Assembly: GCA_002682825.1 (NCBI GenBank)
Contig: NOKP01000013.1
Span: forward strand, 1,081,351-1,145,350
DNA: 64,000 nucleotides
Source: Neonectria sp. B-13
Lineage: Eukaryota > Ascomycota > Sordariomycetes > Hypocreales > Nectriaceae
Reading direction: 5' to 3'
Part shown: piece after piece, positions 49,590 through 60,254 of the stretch
Layout: each line of letters starts with the position of its first letter
Numbering within the stretch: the stretch's first letter is position 1
The notes under the pieces: generated by a model
The model's database searches: none
What the model was told of the DNA's origin: nothing
What the model saw: only the letters and a program-made list of their open reading frames with translations
Translations under genes and position numbers: made by a program

Positions 49590-50336
49590 TTAGTGACCTC
49601 TCCCGCGGAAGCGTCCCCTACCGCCGCCTCGCCATTTCCCTCCCCCTCTTCCACCGTGCCGGCCGTGCCTGTCGTCCCTGTCCCTCTGCTGTTCTCGCAT
49701 CCGCTCCATCTCCTCCTCCCGCATTGGCTCCGTTCGCGCGTCCTCCTCCTCCTTCTCGGACTTCAGGGTTGGTTTCTCCAAATCCTTGGACCACTTGGGA
49801 TGGGCGCCCTCCTTGCAGTCTGGGCCCTCGGGGCAGAATCCGGCAAGGTAGAAGCCGCATAGCTTTCGGCGAACATGTTTCTTAGAGCAGTTGGGGCCGA
49901 GTGGGCAGAAGCCCATGTCGTAGTGCGGGCATGGCGGCAGGCGGCTTTGTGGATCGATGTGGAGGTAGAGGCACTCGTCGCCGTTGGAGCAGTAACCGTT
50001 GCGCATGAAGAAGTTACACTCGGGCATCTTGCGCAGGTTGTACTCGTGGAGGAATTCGCAGTGCTCGCCCTTCTTGCAGAGACCGCGCAGCCAGTGCTTG
50101 CACACAAGAGAGTTGAGCCCGCCGGTCGGCTGCGAGACCTTGGAGTCGGCGACGTGTCGCTCGGAGCATCGCGTGCCGTTGGGACAGTGGCCAGACTGGA
50201 AGGCCTTGCATACCGGGCGGTCGGGGGGCAGGCCGACCTGGTATGTTCGTCGGAGGAAGGGTGAGAAGTGGAAGTTGTAGGGGGTCGCGGAGTGGTTGAG
50301 GATCGCCGAGGCGGGAGATTCGGTGGTGGCAGCCAT
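49590..50336 (-). CDS. yth1: mRNA 3'-end-processing protein Yth1 (CPSF30)
   Basis: A single exon of 248 aa. The start [13 protein letters not shown] was chosen over an ATG 21 bases upstream because it matches the family opening; the longer form would add seven residues. Yth1/CPSF30 is the zinc-finger subunit of the cleavage and polyadenylation factor and binds the poly(A) signal and Fip1. Five CCCH fingers are visible, starting at [41 protein letters not shown] and [10 protein letters not shown], each ending in C-x3-H or a close variant. The N-terminus has the conserved [12 protein letters not shown]. The C-tail is Glu/Arg-rich and ends in an RG/GR-rich segment ([12 protein letters not shown]) likely to bind RNA. 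No zinc-knuckle is seen, as in other fungi. Confidence 0.96.
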   Translation of the reverse strand: MAATTESPASAILNHSATPYNFHFSPFLRRTYQVGLPPDRPVCKAFQSGHCPNGTRCSERHVADSKVSQPTGGLNSLVCKHWLRGLCKKGEHCEFLHEYNLRKMPECNFFMRNGYCSNGDECLYLHIDPQSRLPPCPHYDMGFCPLGPNCSKKHVRRKLCGFYLAGFCPEGPDCKEGAHPKWSKDLEKPTLKSEKEEEDARTEPMREEEMERMREQQRDRDDRHGRHGGRGGGKWRGGGRGRFRGRGH

Positions 50337-51022
50337 TGTTGCGCGAGGAGGGTGCACCCCAAGGGCCAGCTGGGGAGATCAGCGTCCGTTTCTCTGTTCT
50401 CTCCTGAACAAGAGCTTTGCCGGAGTAATTTGATGGCTCGATGCTGTAGTGCTCGTGGTGCAGTAGGATTGGCGTGCGGTGTTGCTAGATGGTGAGATAG
50501 GCAGTCGTTGAAGCTGGAGCTCAGCAATTTTGGAGCAAAGAAAGCTGGACCAGTTGGGTGACGTTGGTCGATTGTGGAGAGGTTTGTCAGCCAGGTCGCC
50601 CGCTAGCAGCGCCACTCCAAGTACATCCCATCATTACACCCATCACAACCACGCAACAATGATACTGTTGCGATACTAGGTGCTCGTAAAAACGTAATCA
50701 GCGTGTGATAAGACCCGTATCATACATGTACCCGATAGAGAGAAGTCAGGTGGGTTTCTGGGATTGCGCCGACAGCTCATTCGCTTCTCAAGTTTAAGAT
50801 AGCATCGTGGGTTCGTGGCGTACCTTACACGCAGGCAATAGCCAACGAAGGCGCCCAACCAGTCTGCCTGCCTACTGTAGTATGTACCGTTAGGTGCATA
50901 TTTGAGGAAACTGAGCAAGGCTGCCAACCAGGATTTTCTCGGATTTTCAACTACACACCCTCTATCTACAGCAGCCGATCTAGCCCATCGTCACAGGACT
51001 CTGGGTCCTCGAATACCAGGCA
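50337..51022. other. Intergenic region
   Basis: About 690 bases with the yth1 promoter and the 3' side of the LaeA-like gene. No gene recognised. Confidence 0.5.
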
Positions 51023-52343
51023 CTAGAAGGATGAGCCCGAGGCTGAACTTGAGTCCAGCTCGACCTTCTGGCCATAGCAAATACGGCAGTTGACGTATCG
51101 ATGAACCCGATCATCATCCAGACTTTTCCGCACACCAGCCACCAAATCCCGTCGTTCTTTCGCAGACATGCCCAGCGCCGCCAATGGTTTCGCCGCTAAC
51201 CCATCGAGCGCTTCCAGGATATTGATCTTCATGAGTGCCCCTACGGTCCTCAGCCTCCTATCCCAAGACCAGGTTGAGATGGGAACTTTCTTGATCTCAA
51301 CTTGGATCCTGCTGAAACCTGCTCGTTCGAGAGTTCGCCGCAGGTCCTGTTTACCAAAACCAGGACACCCGTGTTTACGCATGCCTTCGGTGCAGAGGTC
51401 GTTAAACACCCGCACCGGGTCGTCTTCGATCATAGCGTAGTCGTCGCAAAGCACTTGCTGGTCAAACTCCTGAAACTCGATCCAACCGCCGCTCTTGATA
51501 TTGCTTCTCCTGGTCAGCCAGCTTCATTCACCCACTCTTTTCCAGGAAGTCATACCGGTAGGCATTGGTTACCACTGCCTCCAAGTCAAGAAGCACGTCA
51601 GCCATTCCCCTGAAATGGACGAGGTCAAAGCCACATCCGTGCAGCCACTCCGGGTCCTCGCAGTCCTCGACAAACATTCGCACATTGATTGGCAACCATG
51701 TCGGCTGGATCGGGGACAAGTCAGTGCCAACCACGCTGGCGCTCGGATACAAGTCGGCCACTAATCACGGTCAGTAATCGATTTGATACAAATAACGGGT
51801 TAAAACGGTACCATCGATGGCCCAAGTTCCTGCCGCAATCCTTGTCAGTATGGGTATCTCAACGCCTTGCAAAGAGGCTCACCTATCCCTGTCCCAATGT
51901 CGATGATCTTCTGTGGGAACTCGCCAACGTCAGACAAGAAGAGCTTCCCCTCCTAAAACGAGGCGAACCGTCAGCTATATGGGCTCATTGCGGACCAGAG
52001 TCTCACTCTGATCACCAGTTTTCAAAAGTACCATCAGCTGAAGCATCAGGGCGTGCTTGGTTTCTTCACGATGTTGCTCCCCGATGTCATTTGGCAACGG
52101 ATACCGCCCACTCATGAAGCTGTGGTATCGACGGCCATGCTCAAATTCATGCGCGTGGATATCGGGTGGCACAGAAGTCGAATCGCACGAGCTCGGAGCC
52201 CCTTGTGAACTCCCGGCGTCTTGATCGTCATATACCAGTTCAAACTCGTCCGTGTCCTGCTCTGTGGCTGGAGGTGTGTATATGGACTCGACACCCGTTG
52301 TCGAGACGAAAGAAAAAGAACGTTCATCATTGTCGCTGTGCAT
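51023..52343 (-). CDS. LaeA-like SAM-dependent methyltransferase
   Basis: Five exons: 52343-52032, 51952-51883, 51829-51812 (18 bases), 51760-51556 and 51509-51023. The product is 363 aa. The N-terminus is acidic and disordered. The family entry block EHGRRYHSFMSGRYPLPND is followed by HALMLQLMEGKLFLSDVGEFPQKIIDIGTGIGTWAID, which needs three splices, including the 18-base exon that codes GTWAID. Then VADLYPSASVVGTDLSPIQPTW and DLVHFRGMADV. SGGWIEFQEFDQQV follows intron 4. The acceptor of intron 4 is a CAGGAG tandem site, so exon 5 may start three bases later (51506). Relatives include LaeA and many Lae1-like proteins; true LaeA is nuclear and controls secondary metabolism. Fungi have dozens of paralogues, so this is not claimed to be LaeA itself. 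Confidence 0.9.
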
Positions 52344-54787
52344 GGTCGAGAAGTTTAGGTTGGACAACCAGAACCGGGGCGCGGGATGGAAAAGGGCTTG
52401 ATCTGAGGTTTAACACTCTTTATGCCACCCAGAGCACGTCCCCGTGAGACTTGGAAGCGCCACCTCGACCAAGACTGTGCAACGTCCAACTGTGATTGCC
52501 TGCATAGAAACCGCCATTGGAAGGGGATCTGCGGCAGGTCATGAGGACAAGCGCGGGCGGTTCAATCACAGCAACATCGTCTCCACCCTGCAGACACAAA
52601 GAGGGCACGGCCGCTCGCGGTTGGTGTCTGGTTTTGCGCTATCCAGCATTGCGGTGCGTTGTTGGTGATGAGATTATGCGGTTGGTGCGTCAAAGCCCTT
52701 TTCGAATCAACTCGTATGGTTGAGCCTGCCATTCTGGTTGGTTGGGTGAGGGGTAGAGTTCTTTTACAATCAATCCTTCGAACTTGGAGGGGAGCTGTTA
52801 ACCCTCGGACCCAGTCCGAAGTAGAGGTGAGAATGAGGAGTCTTTTTCAACAAAAAGGAAAATTCAAGCTGCATGCTTGCCCAGGGCCGCAGAGGAATAT
52901 GCGTCAATCATATACATTGTTGTACAAGGTCCTTGCCCTCTCAGCTAGTCGGATCTCAAGATCATGATCTGACTGATCGACTCGATAGATCCGAGAAGCG
53001 CTTCAAACGAACCAAAGCGACCGGGGGCTGTGACAGAGGCATGGCTCCTTCGTTTGCCACTACAAGGTATTGAAGGTTGGTTGACTCGCAGCCTGAAAGC
53101 ACGCCGTGCTGTCGTCCTCTAGCCGAATCATTAGCCGGCGTCGGTGTCACATGTACTGCTGACTTATATATGGGCATCCTGAGGGTGTCGACAACAAATG
53201 TCGCCTGATCGTCAGCTACTAGGTCCTATCACCGCCTCTTTGCCATCGGCTCTCAACCCGAGGCAGACAGGGGAGAAGATCCTTTCCCGGTACTCGTGGG
53301 CCATCAGCGATGACTCCTCCAACCAACACATAATCTATTCAGGTCAGTCCACGCTGCTAAGTTGACACGTTGTCAACGGGTTGTTCCTTTGCCACTAATT
53401 ACAGCTGAATGGGATTTTATTATTATTTTACATTCTCAAACCCTGTCTGTCGCAACAGCAACAGATAGATGGCCTCAGGGTCTAGGTTCCCTTGCCAGCC
53501 ATCGGCGACAGTTCGCGGCCACTTCCCGACTTGTCAAGATGTTATGCCTTATACAGTACCACGGCCCGAGGGCATTTACCAACATCAGGTGCCGAAACCG
53601 AGGCCTGGCCGCCGAGGCAGTGTGCTGCATTAAACATATGATCAAAAATAAAATCGCTTGCGACCAGGAAGGCTTCGCACCCTGAGTGCCCTCAGCCTCA
53701 TCAAGCCACCGTTTGAAACTAGAAACAGGGCAATGCCAGCGTTGCACGCGGTTCCACGATTGACAGCTCTGCACGCACTACCGAGACACTCTCGGAAGGG
53801 GGCTTGCTTGCTGACTGCTATCCTGATCCTGTACCCGATCACGCTAACAATCCTTTGCCAACATCACACGAGTTGCCGATAGTGAGAAGGCTCTCAGCGC
53901 TCCCTGGTTCAGCGGGCAAGGGATGCTTGCCGAGCTGCCATGTGGAAGAAACGCAAGTCAGGCCAGTCGCCATCATGACCGGGAGAGAGAGTCCAGCTGC
54001 CAGCACCGACCTTACGTATTCGTCAACCGCCGCTAGTCCCAGTGGCTGGTCTCAAGTTTACATTCAGGATGGCCGCGCATCACAGCCGCTTTGGAGGTGG
54101 GTCGGGCGTTGGCTTCCTGGTTCGGGGATGACGGGGTCCTGAGGTGGTCCTGGGCGACATGGCCTTTCGGATTGTGAGGAAGATTCATGTGAAATTTATT
54201 AGTGCCTGGTCCTGGCTCGACTTCGCTGCCAGGGCTATGGCCGCCAACAGGGACGGAGCTAAGCAGGAGCCGTCTCACTCCACTGAATGTTGAGCCGACA
54301 TCCCTGCCCGTTTTATTATGGAACCAATCTCACCATTTAGTGCGTTCCAAGTGTTCGTCGACCTTCCAGAACTTCCATAGCAGGCGAGCCCGTGGAGCCC
54401 ATGAGCCGCACGGCTGTTGAAGCCCTTATCGGAAGCTGGCCTGCCCCAGTCCCCCAGTCCCCCCGTCCGCCTCGTCCTGGAGGACGGGGCTGTGACATGG
54501 AGAAATGCTCTAACTGTACTCGAAAGGCGCAACCAACAATAATGATGCGGTTCGACAAGTCCCATCTTGGCCGAGACTGTTTCATCCCTGGGGGCCACCC
54601 CGAATTGTTCGGATTCCCTGCTCTGATCCTGCGGCAGCTCCGGTTGGGGCCGGGCTTTGTGCCGTTGTCAGACGCTTCCTAGGGTACACACCTACCGCTT
54701 TGTATTACTCCGTCCCTCAACTTGAGGCTCGAAGCTTGCGGCTCGAGTCCGCGGCTTCGGTGTCTTACACGGCGAAACGCACGAGCC

Positions 54788-54868
54788 CGCAGGCACACTC
54801 GCACTCACACTCGCACACAATCAGACGCACAGCCGCACGCACGCACTCACACAGGCGCGGACGCTCAT
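54788..54868. repeat. CACTCGCA/CACACGCA low-complexity repeat
   Basis: Short imperfect tandem units of CACTCACACTCG and CGCACGCAC. Non-coding. Confidence 0.75.
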
Positions 54869-55502
54869 CTCCCCAAGACGGAGCGGCGTCGTCTACTTTC
54901 GGCTCGGTGTACGAGGTACGGGTCTACGTGTCTTGTTTTGCTGGCCTGTCATTCGTTTCATATTTCTCGTCGACGACGGGGCGAACCCCAGCGCAGTCGA
55001 GGACTTTTGTGATCTTCATTGAGCCCTCACTACCAGAACAAGATCATCGCGAGTGTCTGAAGTTGCCGGCACTGGCCGAACACTAGACGCCTTCTTCTGG
55101 ACTTGACTTGCTTGGGCTTGACCGCAACCTTCTCTCCGATAGACGAAATGAGCGGTGTCGCCGTTAAGCCCGCGTGCCACAGTCCACCAGTGTTGGCATG
55201 CCAAGTGCGGATGGCGGCTGGACATCCAGCATCGCAAAACAGGCCCGAATTAGAGTGGCCCCAGCAACGCCAGCAGTCGCGGCTCCGACGGGGAGTATTT
55301 CCCATCTTCCCACGGTCGCCCTTGATGGCGTTTGGTCACCCATGGTGGGCTCTTGTCAGCGCTTCCTCCCGAGTCCCAGGACCCCAATTCTGCAGGTCTC
55401 ATCATCCATACCGACTCGCCGGCTCCCCGCAATTATGTCATGCATCATGGTTTCGCTGAATCCTAGGCCCTCCCGTAATTTGGACACTGGTCCCTGCTCC
55501 AC

Positions 55503-55643
55503 CCAGCACCAGCACCAGCTAGAGCACCGACCAGAGCACCAGCCAAGCCAGCTGGCCCTCGACCGAGTCCAGGCTCCTCCGACGCCGTGCCGTCACGGTG
55601 CTGGTGCTGCTGCTGGTGCTGGTGCTGGTGCTGCTGGTGCTGG
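55503..55643. repeat. Inverted CCAGCACCAG / GGTGCTGGTG repeat
   Basis: A CCAGCACCAGCACCAGC arm at 55503-55519 faces a long GGTGCTG/GCTGGT run at 55598-55643. The two are complementary and could pair across about 80 bases. It lies in the promoter or leader of the chitinase-like gene. Confidence 0.8.
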
Positions 55644-55938
55644 CTCGGGACTCTCTATATAGGTCATCGAAGTCCTTCTCACCCACAATTCAAAGACTGC
55701 TCTGCCACCCTTGATGCCCGATTGTTCCAGCCCGCTCGCTCACTGCTCCTTTTCCCTTTGAGCTTGCCGTCTGTCCCTGGCCGTTGAAGGATGCCGTGTA
55801 CAAAACAGCTCATGTCCGCTTACAACTCGTCCCCTTCGCTTACTCCTTCCTCGATTCTCGAATCGTCGCCCATTTTTGGTGTTCCTTGTCTGATTTAAAC
55901 CTTCGAAGCCTATTTCTCCCTCTCTCCCCGTCGCTATC

Positions 55939-57300
55939 ATGAGTCCTTCGCGCAAGTCACGGATCGCCTCCAATGTCATGTACACGAACGCCGTCTACTT
56001 CCCCAACTACCGAATATACCAAGGCGACACCCCTGGAATGCTCAACTACAGCTGCATCAACCATGTTTATTACGCGTATGCCAGCGTTTCCGTGGATGGC
56101 GGTGTTTTCGTGAGTTGCCTACTCCGCGTTCCCCGAGCTTCACCCTCAGTTTCGGATCGCCCATGGGGGAATTACAGCACTGACTCAGGGTCCTTTTTTA
56201 GCTGAGTGACGAGTGGGCAGACGCCGGAGCTCCAGTGGACGGAGTCCAAGGCGGACTGGGCTCTCTGATGCACCTTAAACAGAAACACCCTCATCTTCAG
56301 GTCATCTTGTCCATCGGGGGAGGAAACTCGTCTGAAGTGTTTCCCATCGTGGCTTCCAGCACCCTTTTGCGGGACAATTTTGCCCGATCCGCCCGAGGCC
56401 TCGTCGAAGCGTCAGGCCTCGACGGGATCGACAGTGAGTGTCCACCCAGAGAACAATGGAACCCTCCTCTTCATTGTGGGATTTCCAAGACTAATGATAA
56501 ACCTCGGAAAAGTCGCTTGGGAATATCCCTGCGACGCCCAGCAAGGTTACGATTTTCTCGCACTGCTGGCAGCCATTCGCATTCATCTTCCAGAGGACCA
56601 ATTCATTCTTACAGCTGCTCTACCGGCGAGCAAGGCCGTGCTGCAGTTCATCGACCTGGGAGGCATTTCCGCCTACCTCGATTTTGTGAATCTGATGGCA
56701 TACGACTACTTCGGAGTCTGGACCCCGAAGAGCGGCCATCACGCTCAACTCTACGCCATGAACAAAGACGAGACGTCCGGATCATCAGGGGTCTCATACC
56801 TCATGTCTCACGGCTTCCCGGCTCAGAAGATCCTCCTCGGCATCCCGACGTACGGACGCAGTTTCCTCCATGCAACCGGGCCGGGCCAAAAGTTCCGCGG
56901 AGGGGGCGGTGACGACGGCACGTTTGAGTACAACCAGCTGCCGCGCAAAGGATGCAAAGAGGCCGTCGACAAGCGCCACGTCGCGGCGCAGTGCGTGGGT
57001 TCCGACGGGGGTTTTGTGACGTACGACAACCCAGATACCGTCAAGATCAAGGCCGGATTCTGCAAACAGAAGGGACTAGGGGTAAGTAATAAGCCGTTGG
57101 TGGCTTGCATTTTCTGCCTGAGACACACAATCTACGTGTTCATCATCCCCGCGTCAATATGCAGCCATTTTTGTTGTTGGGTTAGTTTGCTGACGAACGG
57201 CTCCGCACAGGGTCTCTTCTACTGGAACGGTCCGGCAGATGCTAAAGAAAAGTCGAGGAGCTTGATTGCGGCCGGTTTCCGCGCCCTACACTCTTCTTGA
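55939..57300 (+). CDS. GH18 chitinase-like protein with altered catalytic motif
   Basis: Four exons: 55939-56109, 56202-56433, 56513-57081 and 57211-57300. The introns are 92, 79 and 129 bases, and the product is 353 aa. There is no signal peptide (MSPSRKSRIASN), which suggests an intracellular protein. GH18 landmarks appear in order: NAVYFPNYRIYQ (strand 1), NHVYYAYASV, VILSIGGGNSS (the SxGG motif), the DxxDxDxE site, NLMAYDYFGVW (MxYD), KILLGIPTYGRSF, and GLFYWNGPADAKEK with the substrate-stacking Trp. The active-site motif, split by intron 2, reads DGIDIAWEYP: the general acid Glu (about 138) is present, but the Asp two residues before it is Ala (about 136). That Asp normally helps protonate and orient the substrate, so activity may be reduced or lost. 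It is otherwise like short cytosolic fungal chitinases. Confidence 0.93.
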
Positions 57301-58595
57301 TGAAGATGGGAGAAAAGGGTCTCATCATCCCAACATGACGACTCATGTGTCTTTGGCCTGCGGCCCAGATTTGCGAAACTAGAACGGGACAACGATGGCG
57401 TTTGTTCAAGGGCATCAAGGAGAAGGGCATTTTCTGGCGTTCTTCCTAGACTCTGGGGTTTTATTTTATTTTTATATGTCTGCTCCCTGCGTGTTCCCTT
57501 GTTGCGGGTTTTTCTCTACTTGGGTTTGATACACCCGGTTTCTCATCAGTATCACCCTGGGACGGGCTTGCAGGCAATTCTAGCAGGGAGCAAAAGCGAG
57601 GGGTTATCATCATTTGCTATAGATTTCACTTACTCAATAGACGGGGTCGGAGTCTTTCTGGCTACGAGGGGCATTTGCGTCCTCGATGCACCTCCTGGAC
57701 AATGGAGGCTCATGCCTACCTGCCAACTCGATGCTCACTCCTCGTGTTCATCCCAACATCGCTCTCCATCGGTTCATCCATATGCTCTGTCATCATCACC
57801 TTGCATCACTAGGGGCTTCAGAGACGCGGGATATGTCGACCGGCAAGGGCGTCTCCGTCTCCTGCTCTCAGACTGAACGAACGGCATCTACCGTGAACCG
57901 CCTGCGTCTTGCCCGCGCCTGGATCGGCAAACGAGCTTCGTAACGCGAAGCGAACCGAGAGACTTGGTTGGACGCAGGATCAAAAAGGGGGGTGGTTACG
58001 TCGCATCGCGCATGCGCGGCCCCCACGAAGCCCGCGATGCAAGTGGACTCACGGGATCGATTCCCGCCAACGGGTTATCGACGGGGCCGCAAACGGAAGC
58101 CAAGGGGAGGTTTCCAAGTTTGGGTTCCCGGCGCCGGCTATATAGACTACAGTCGCCGGAAGGGTTACCAGGACGGGTAATGAGCAACTAACTGTAACCG
58201 GTCACGCGCAAATGACGAGCATATGAGCAACCCGTCGAATGGGGGCCGTTGCTGTTCTTGCTCGTCGGTAGGTAACTAGTAGTGGATAGACTCACCTCAA
58301 CCATCAGGGACCTGTCACACGTCAAGTCACATTACCCCAGCCGTCCTCAGAGGAGGTTGCTCTCCCACGTGGCGATAAGATAAGCTCTCAGGCTGCTTCC
58401 GTCATCCTCAGGACCTCAACGGACAGAGCTTAACACCTCTCCCGCGGATGATTATTTCTTCATCAAGCACGCTGCGACCGCGCGGGACATTCATCATCAC
58501 GGAGCCATCGCCTCTAAAGATGCCCCCGGAGCGGCAGTTGTCGTCTCCAAACACCATCACCACCACCTCCCCCACTACCTCCGCCCTTCATCACC
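57301..58595. other. Intergenic region
   Basis: About 1.3 kb with the chitinase 3' side and the promoter of the acidic protein gene. A GC-rich stretch at 57900-58200 is open in several frames without domain signal. No gene is supported. Confidence 0.5.
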
Positions 58596-59303
58596 ATGTC
58601 CGCTACCGATAGGGCCCCGTCTCCGCCTACAACGGCCGTCGAGCCCTCGGAGCTCCTCAATCATGACGCCGACGACGTCTCCAAGGACAATTCCCCGCCG
58701 CTGCCGCCCTTCGAGCCGCTCTTCACCCTCCTAACCAACTCCACGACCAACTCCACCGTCCACCCGCACATCCACTACATCTTTTCCGACGACGACCCCT
58801 CCGTGCTGGCCTCCGCCCCGACCGCAGACCCCTCACATCGCGCGCTCGTCATCGACCTCGCACCAGCCCCGGCCGGCGACCCCGGCCGCTGGGCCGTCTC
58901 GTGGGCGTCCAGCCTCAGTCCGAACTTCGCCGTGACCGGCTCCAGCGTTGCTGTGCAGCAGAACGAGGGCGACGATGCCGACGAGGACGATCGCCGGGGT
59001 GGCAGAGCCCTGATGCTCCGCGTCGAGGGTGTTGAGCACGAGGCCGTCGACGGGCGGCCAGACAGCCTACCGAACTCCGGCAGCGGCGCACTGGGTCGCG
59101 ACGATGTGGAGGGGCTAGCCGAGGACTTCCGTCGGCGGATGGGCGTGCTCAAGAAGGTGGTTGACGAGGGAGAAAAAAGGCGGGCTGCGGTGGACCAGCA
59201 GCAGGGTCAAGAGGAGGAAGATGATACGCATGACGTGGCTGTTGCCGGAGATGAAGATGTACAGGAGAAGGCCAAGACGGATGACTGGCCTGACTCCGGA
59301 TGA
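58596..59303 (+). CDS. Conserved acidic protein of unknown function
   Basis: An intronless 235-aa frame starting in good context (ATCACCATGTCC) after a CACC-rich leader. The N-terminus is Pro/Ser-rich. The core (about 40-125) reads like a folded segment: FEPLFTLLTNSTTNSTVHPHIHYIFSDDD, then HRALVIDLAP and WAVSWASSLSPNFAVTGSSVAV. The rest is acidic and Gln/Glu-rich with a predicted helix (EGLAEDFRRRMGVLKKVVDEGEKRR). It resembles small uncharacterised proteins widely annotated in Sordariomycetes, and no function is assigned. Codon use with C or G at third positions supports real coding. Confidence 0.72.
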   Translation: MSATDRAPSPPTTAVEPSELLNHDADDVSKDNSPPLPPFEPLFTLLTNSTTNSTVHPHIHYIFSDDDPSVLASAPTADPSHRALVIDLAPAPAGDPGRWAVSWASSLSPNFAVTGSSVAVQQNEGDDADEDDRRGGRALMLRVEGVEHEAVDGRPDSLPNSGSGALGRDDVEGLAEDFRRRMGVLKKVVDEGEKRRAAVDQQQGQEEEDDTHDVAVAGDEDVQEKAKTDDWPDSG

Positions 59304-60254
59304 TTCTTCACGGAACCATACACGTGGAGCTCTCACATAGCTCTACATCTCGACATCTAAAGGCATCCATAGCCTTGAGCATTCTACGGACTCCTCAGAG
59401 GTAAGCCGGCTCACAATGCAAGAGAATCGGCAATTTGCTAATTACACGCCGACAGGGTTGCCAGGAGGTCACTCAACCAGGACACATTCTGCCCATCTAG
59501 GGTGACATGTGGTGCGGAATCGGGCATCTCGGGTCATACAGGAAGATTGGGCGTATAGGTTGCTTTTTGTACGCATTTTGATTTTACTCCTGTTGAATAG
59601 GCATGTAACTCTTCTTCAACTGCATCACACGGCATCACGGCATCACCATTAGCATCACCCATGTCACTTTACTACAAGAAAAGATAATCGGAATCACTCT
59701 CTAGATGATCAGGCAAGAGGATTTTGCATTGGCAATGTATCAACAGCGCCAGATTTGACAAACTCTAAACCAAGAGAAACAGAAGATGTGATTAAAACTC
59801 ATACTATGAACGCCCCTAACAAATGCAACGAACAAAAACAACTCCAGAATGGGAATTCGCAAAACACCCGTTGCGTTCTCCAATAAACAAAAGCAACGGG
59901 CATCAAGGCTATAACGAGAGGGAAACACGAGCGAGATGTGATCCAGACAGTGATAAACAAGACACAAAAAAATTGGTTGGCAGTGGTTGCCCATGCGGTC
60001 GTCCCCATTGCCCCCTTCTCCACGTTTTCAGAGGACTCGTGGTTTTCTTCCCCTACGTCTCTCTCAAGACGTATATATCCCAACATAAAAAAGCGATTGG
60101 GTATGGGCGATCTATATGTTTTTTGCAACCGATCCTACACGCCACCGTGCAAACAACAGCTCTGATCCCTTTTCGCCAATAGTTCTTCGACTTCGTATAT
60201 TGGTTTTCGAGGCGGCGTTGATTCGGTGTCGACTTACAAACCCAGGACGGGTAT
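59304..60254. other. Intergenic region between convergent genes
   Basis: About 950 bases of AT-richer 3' sequence. No gene recognised. Confidence 0.5.

Larger units (their letters stand above)
52344..55938. other. Long intergenic region
   Basis: About 3.6 kb between divergent genes. Open frames (the largest are 162 codons at 55174-55662 and 128 codons at 54700-55086) arise from repetitive, compositionally biased sequence with no domain. CA-rich repeats lie at 54788-54868 and an inverted GGTGCTG repeat at 55503-55643. A TATATA-like element sits near 55653, 285 bases before the chitinase start. Confidence 0.5.

Noticed and set aside
44433..52343. Possible secondary-metabolite cluster (amidase, two methyltransferases, DUF1776 protein)
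   Set aside because: No backbone enzyme (PKS, NRPS, terpene cyclase), transporter or cluster regulator is present, and a core gene (yth1) sits in the middle.
54700..55662. Two overlapping open frames of 128 and 162 codons
   Set aside because: They come from CA-rich and GGTGCTG repeats and have repetitive composition without domain signal.
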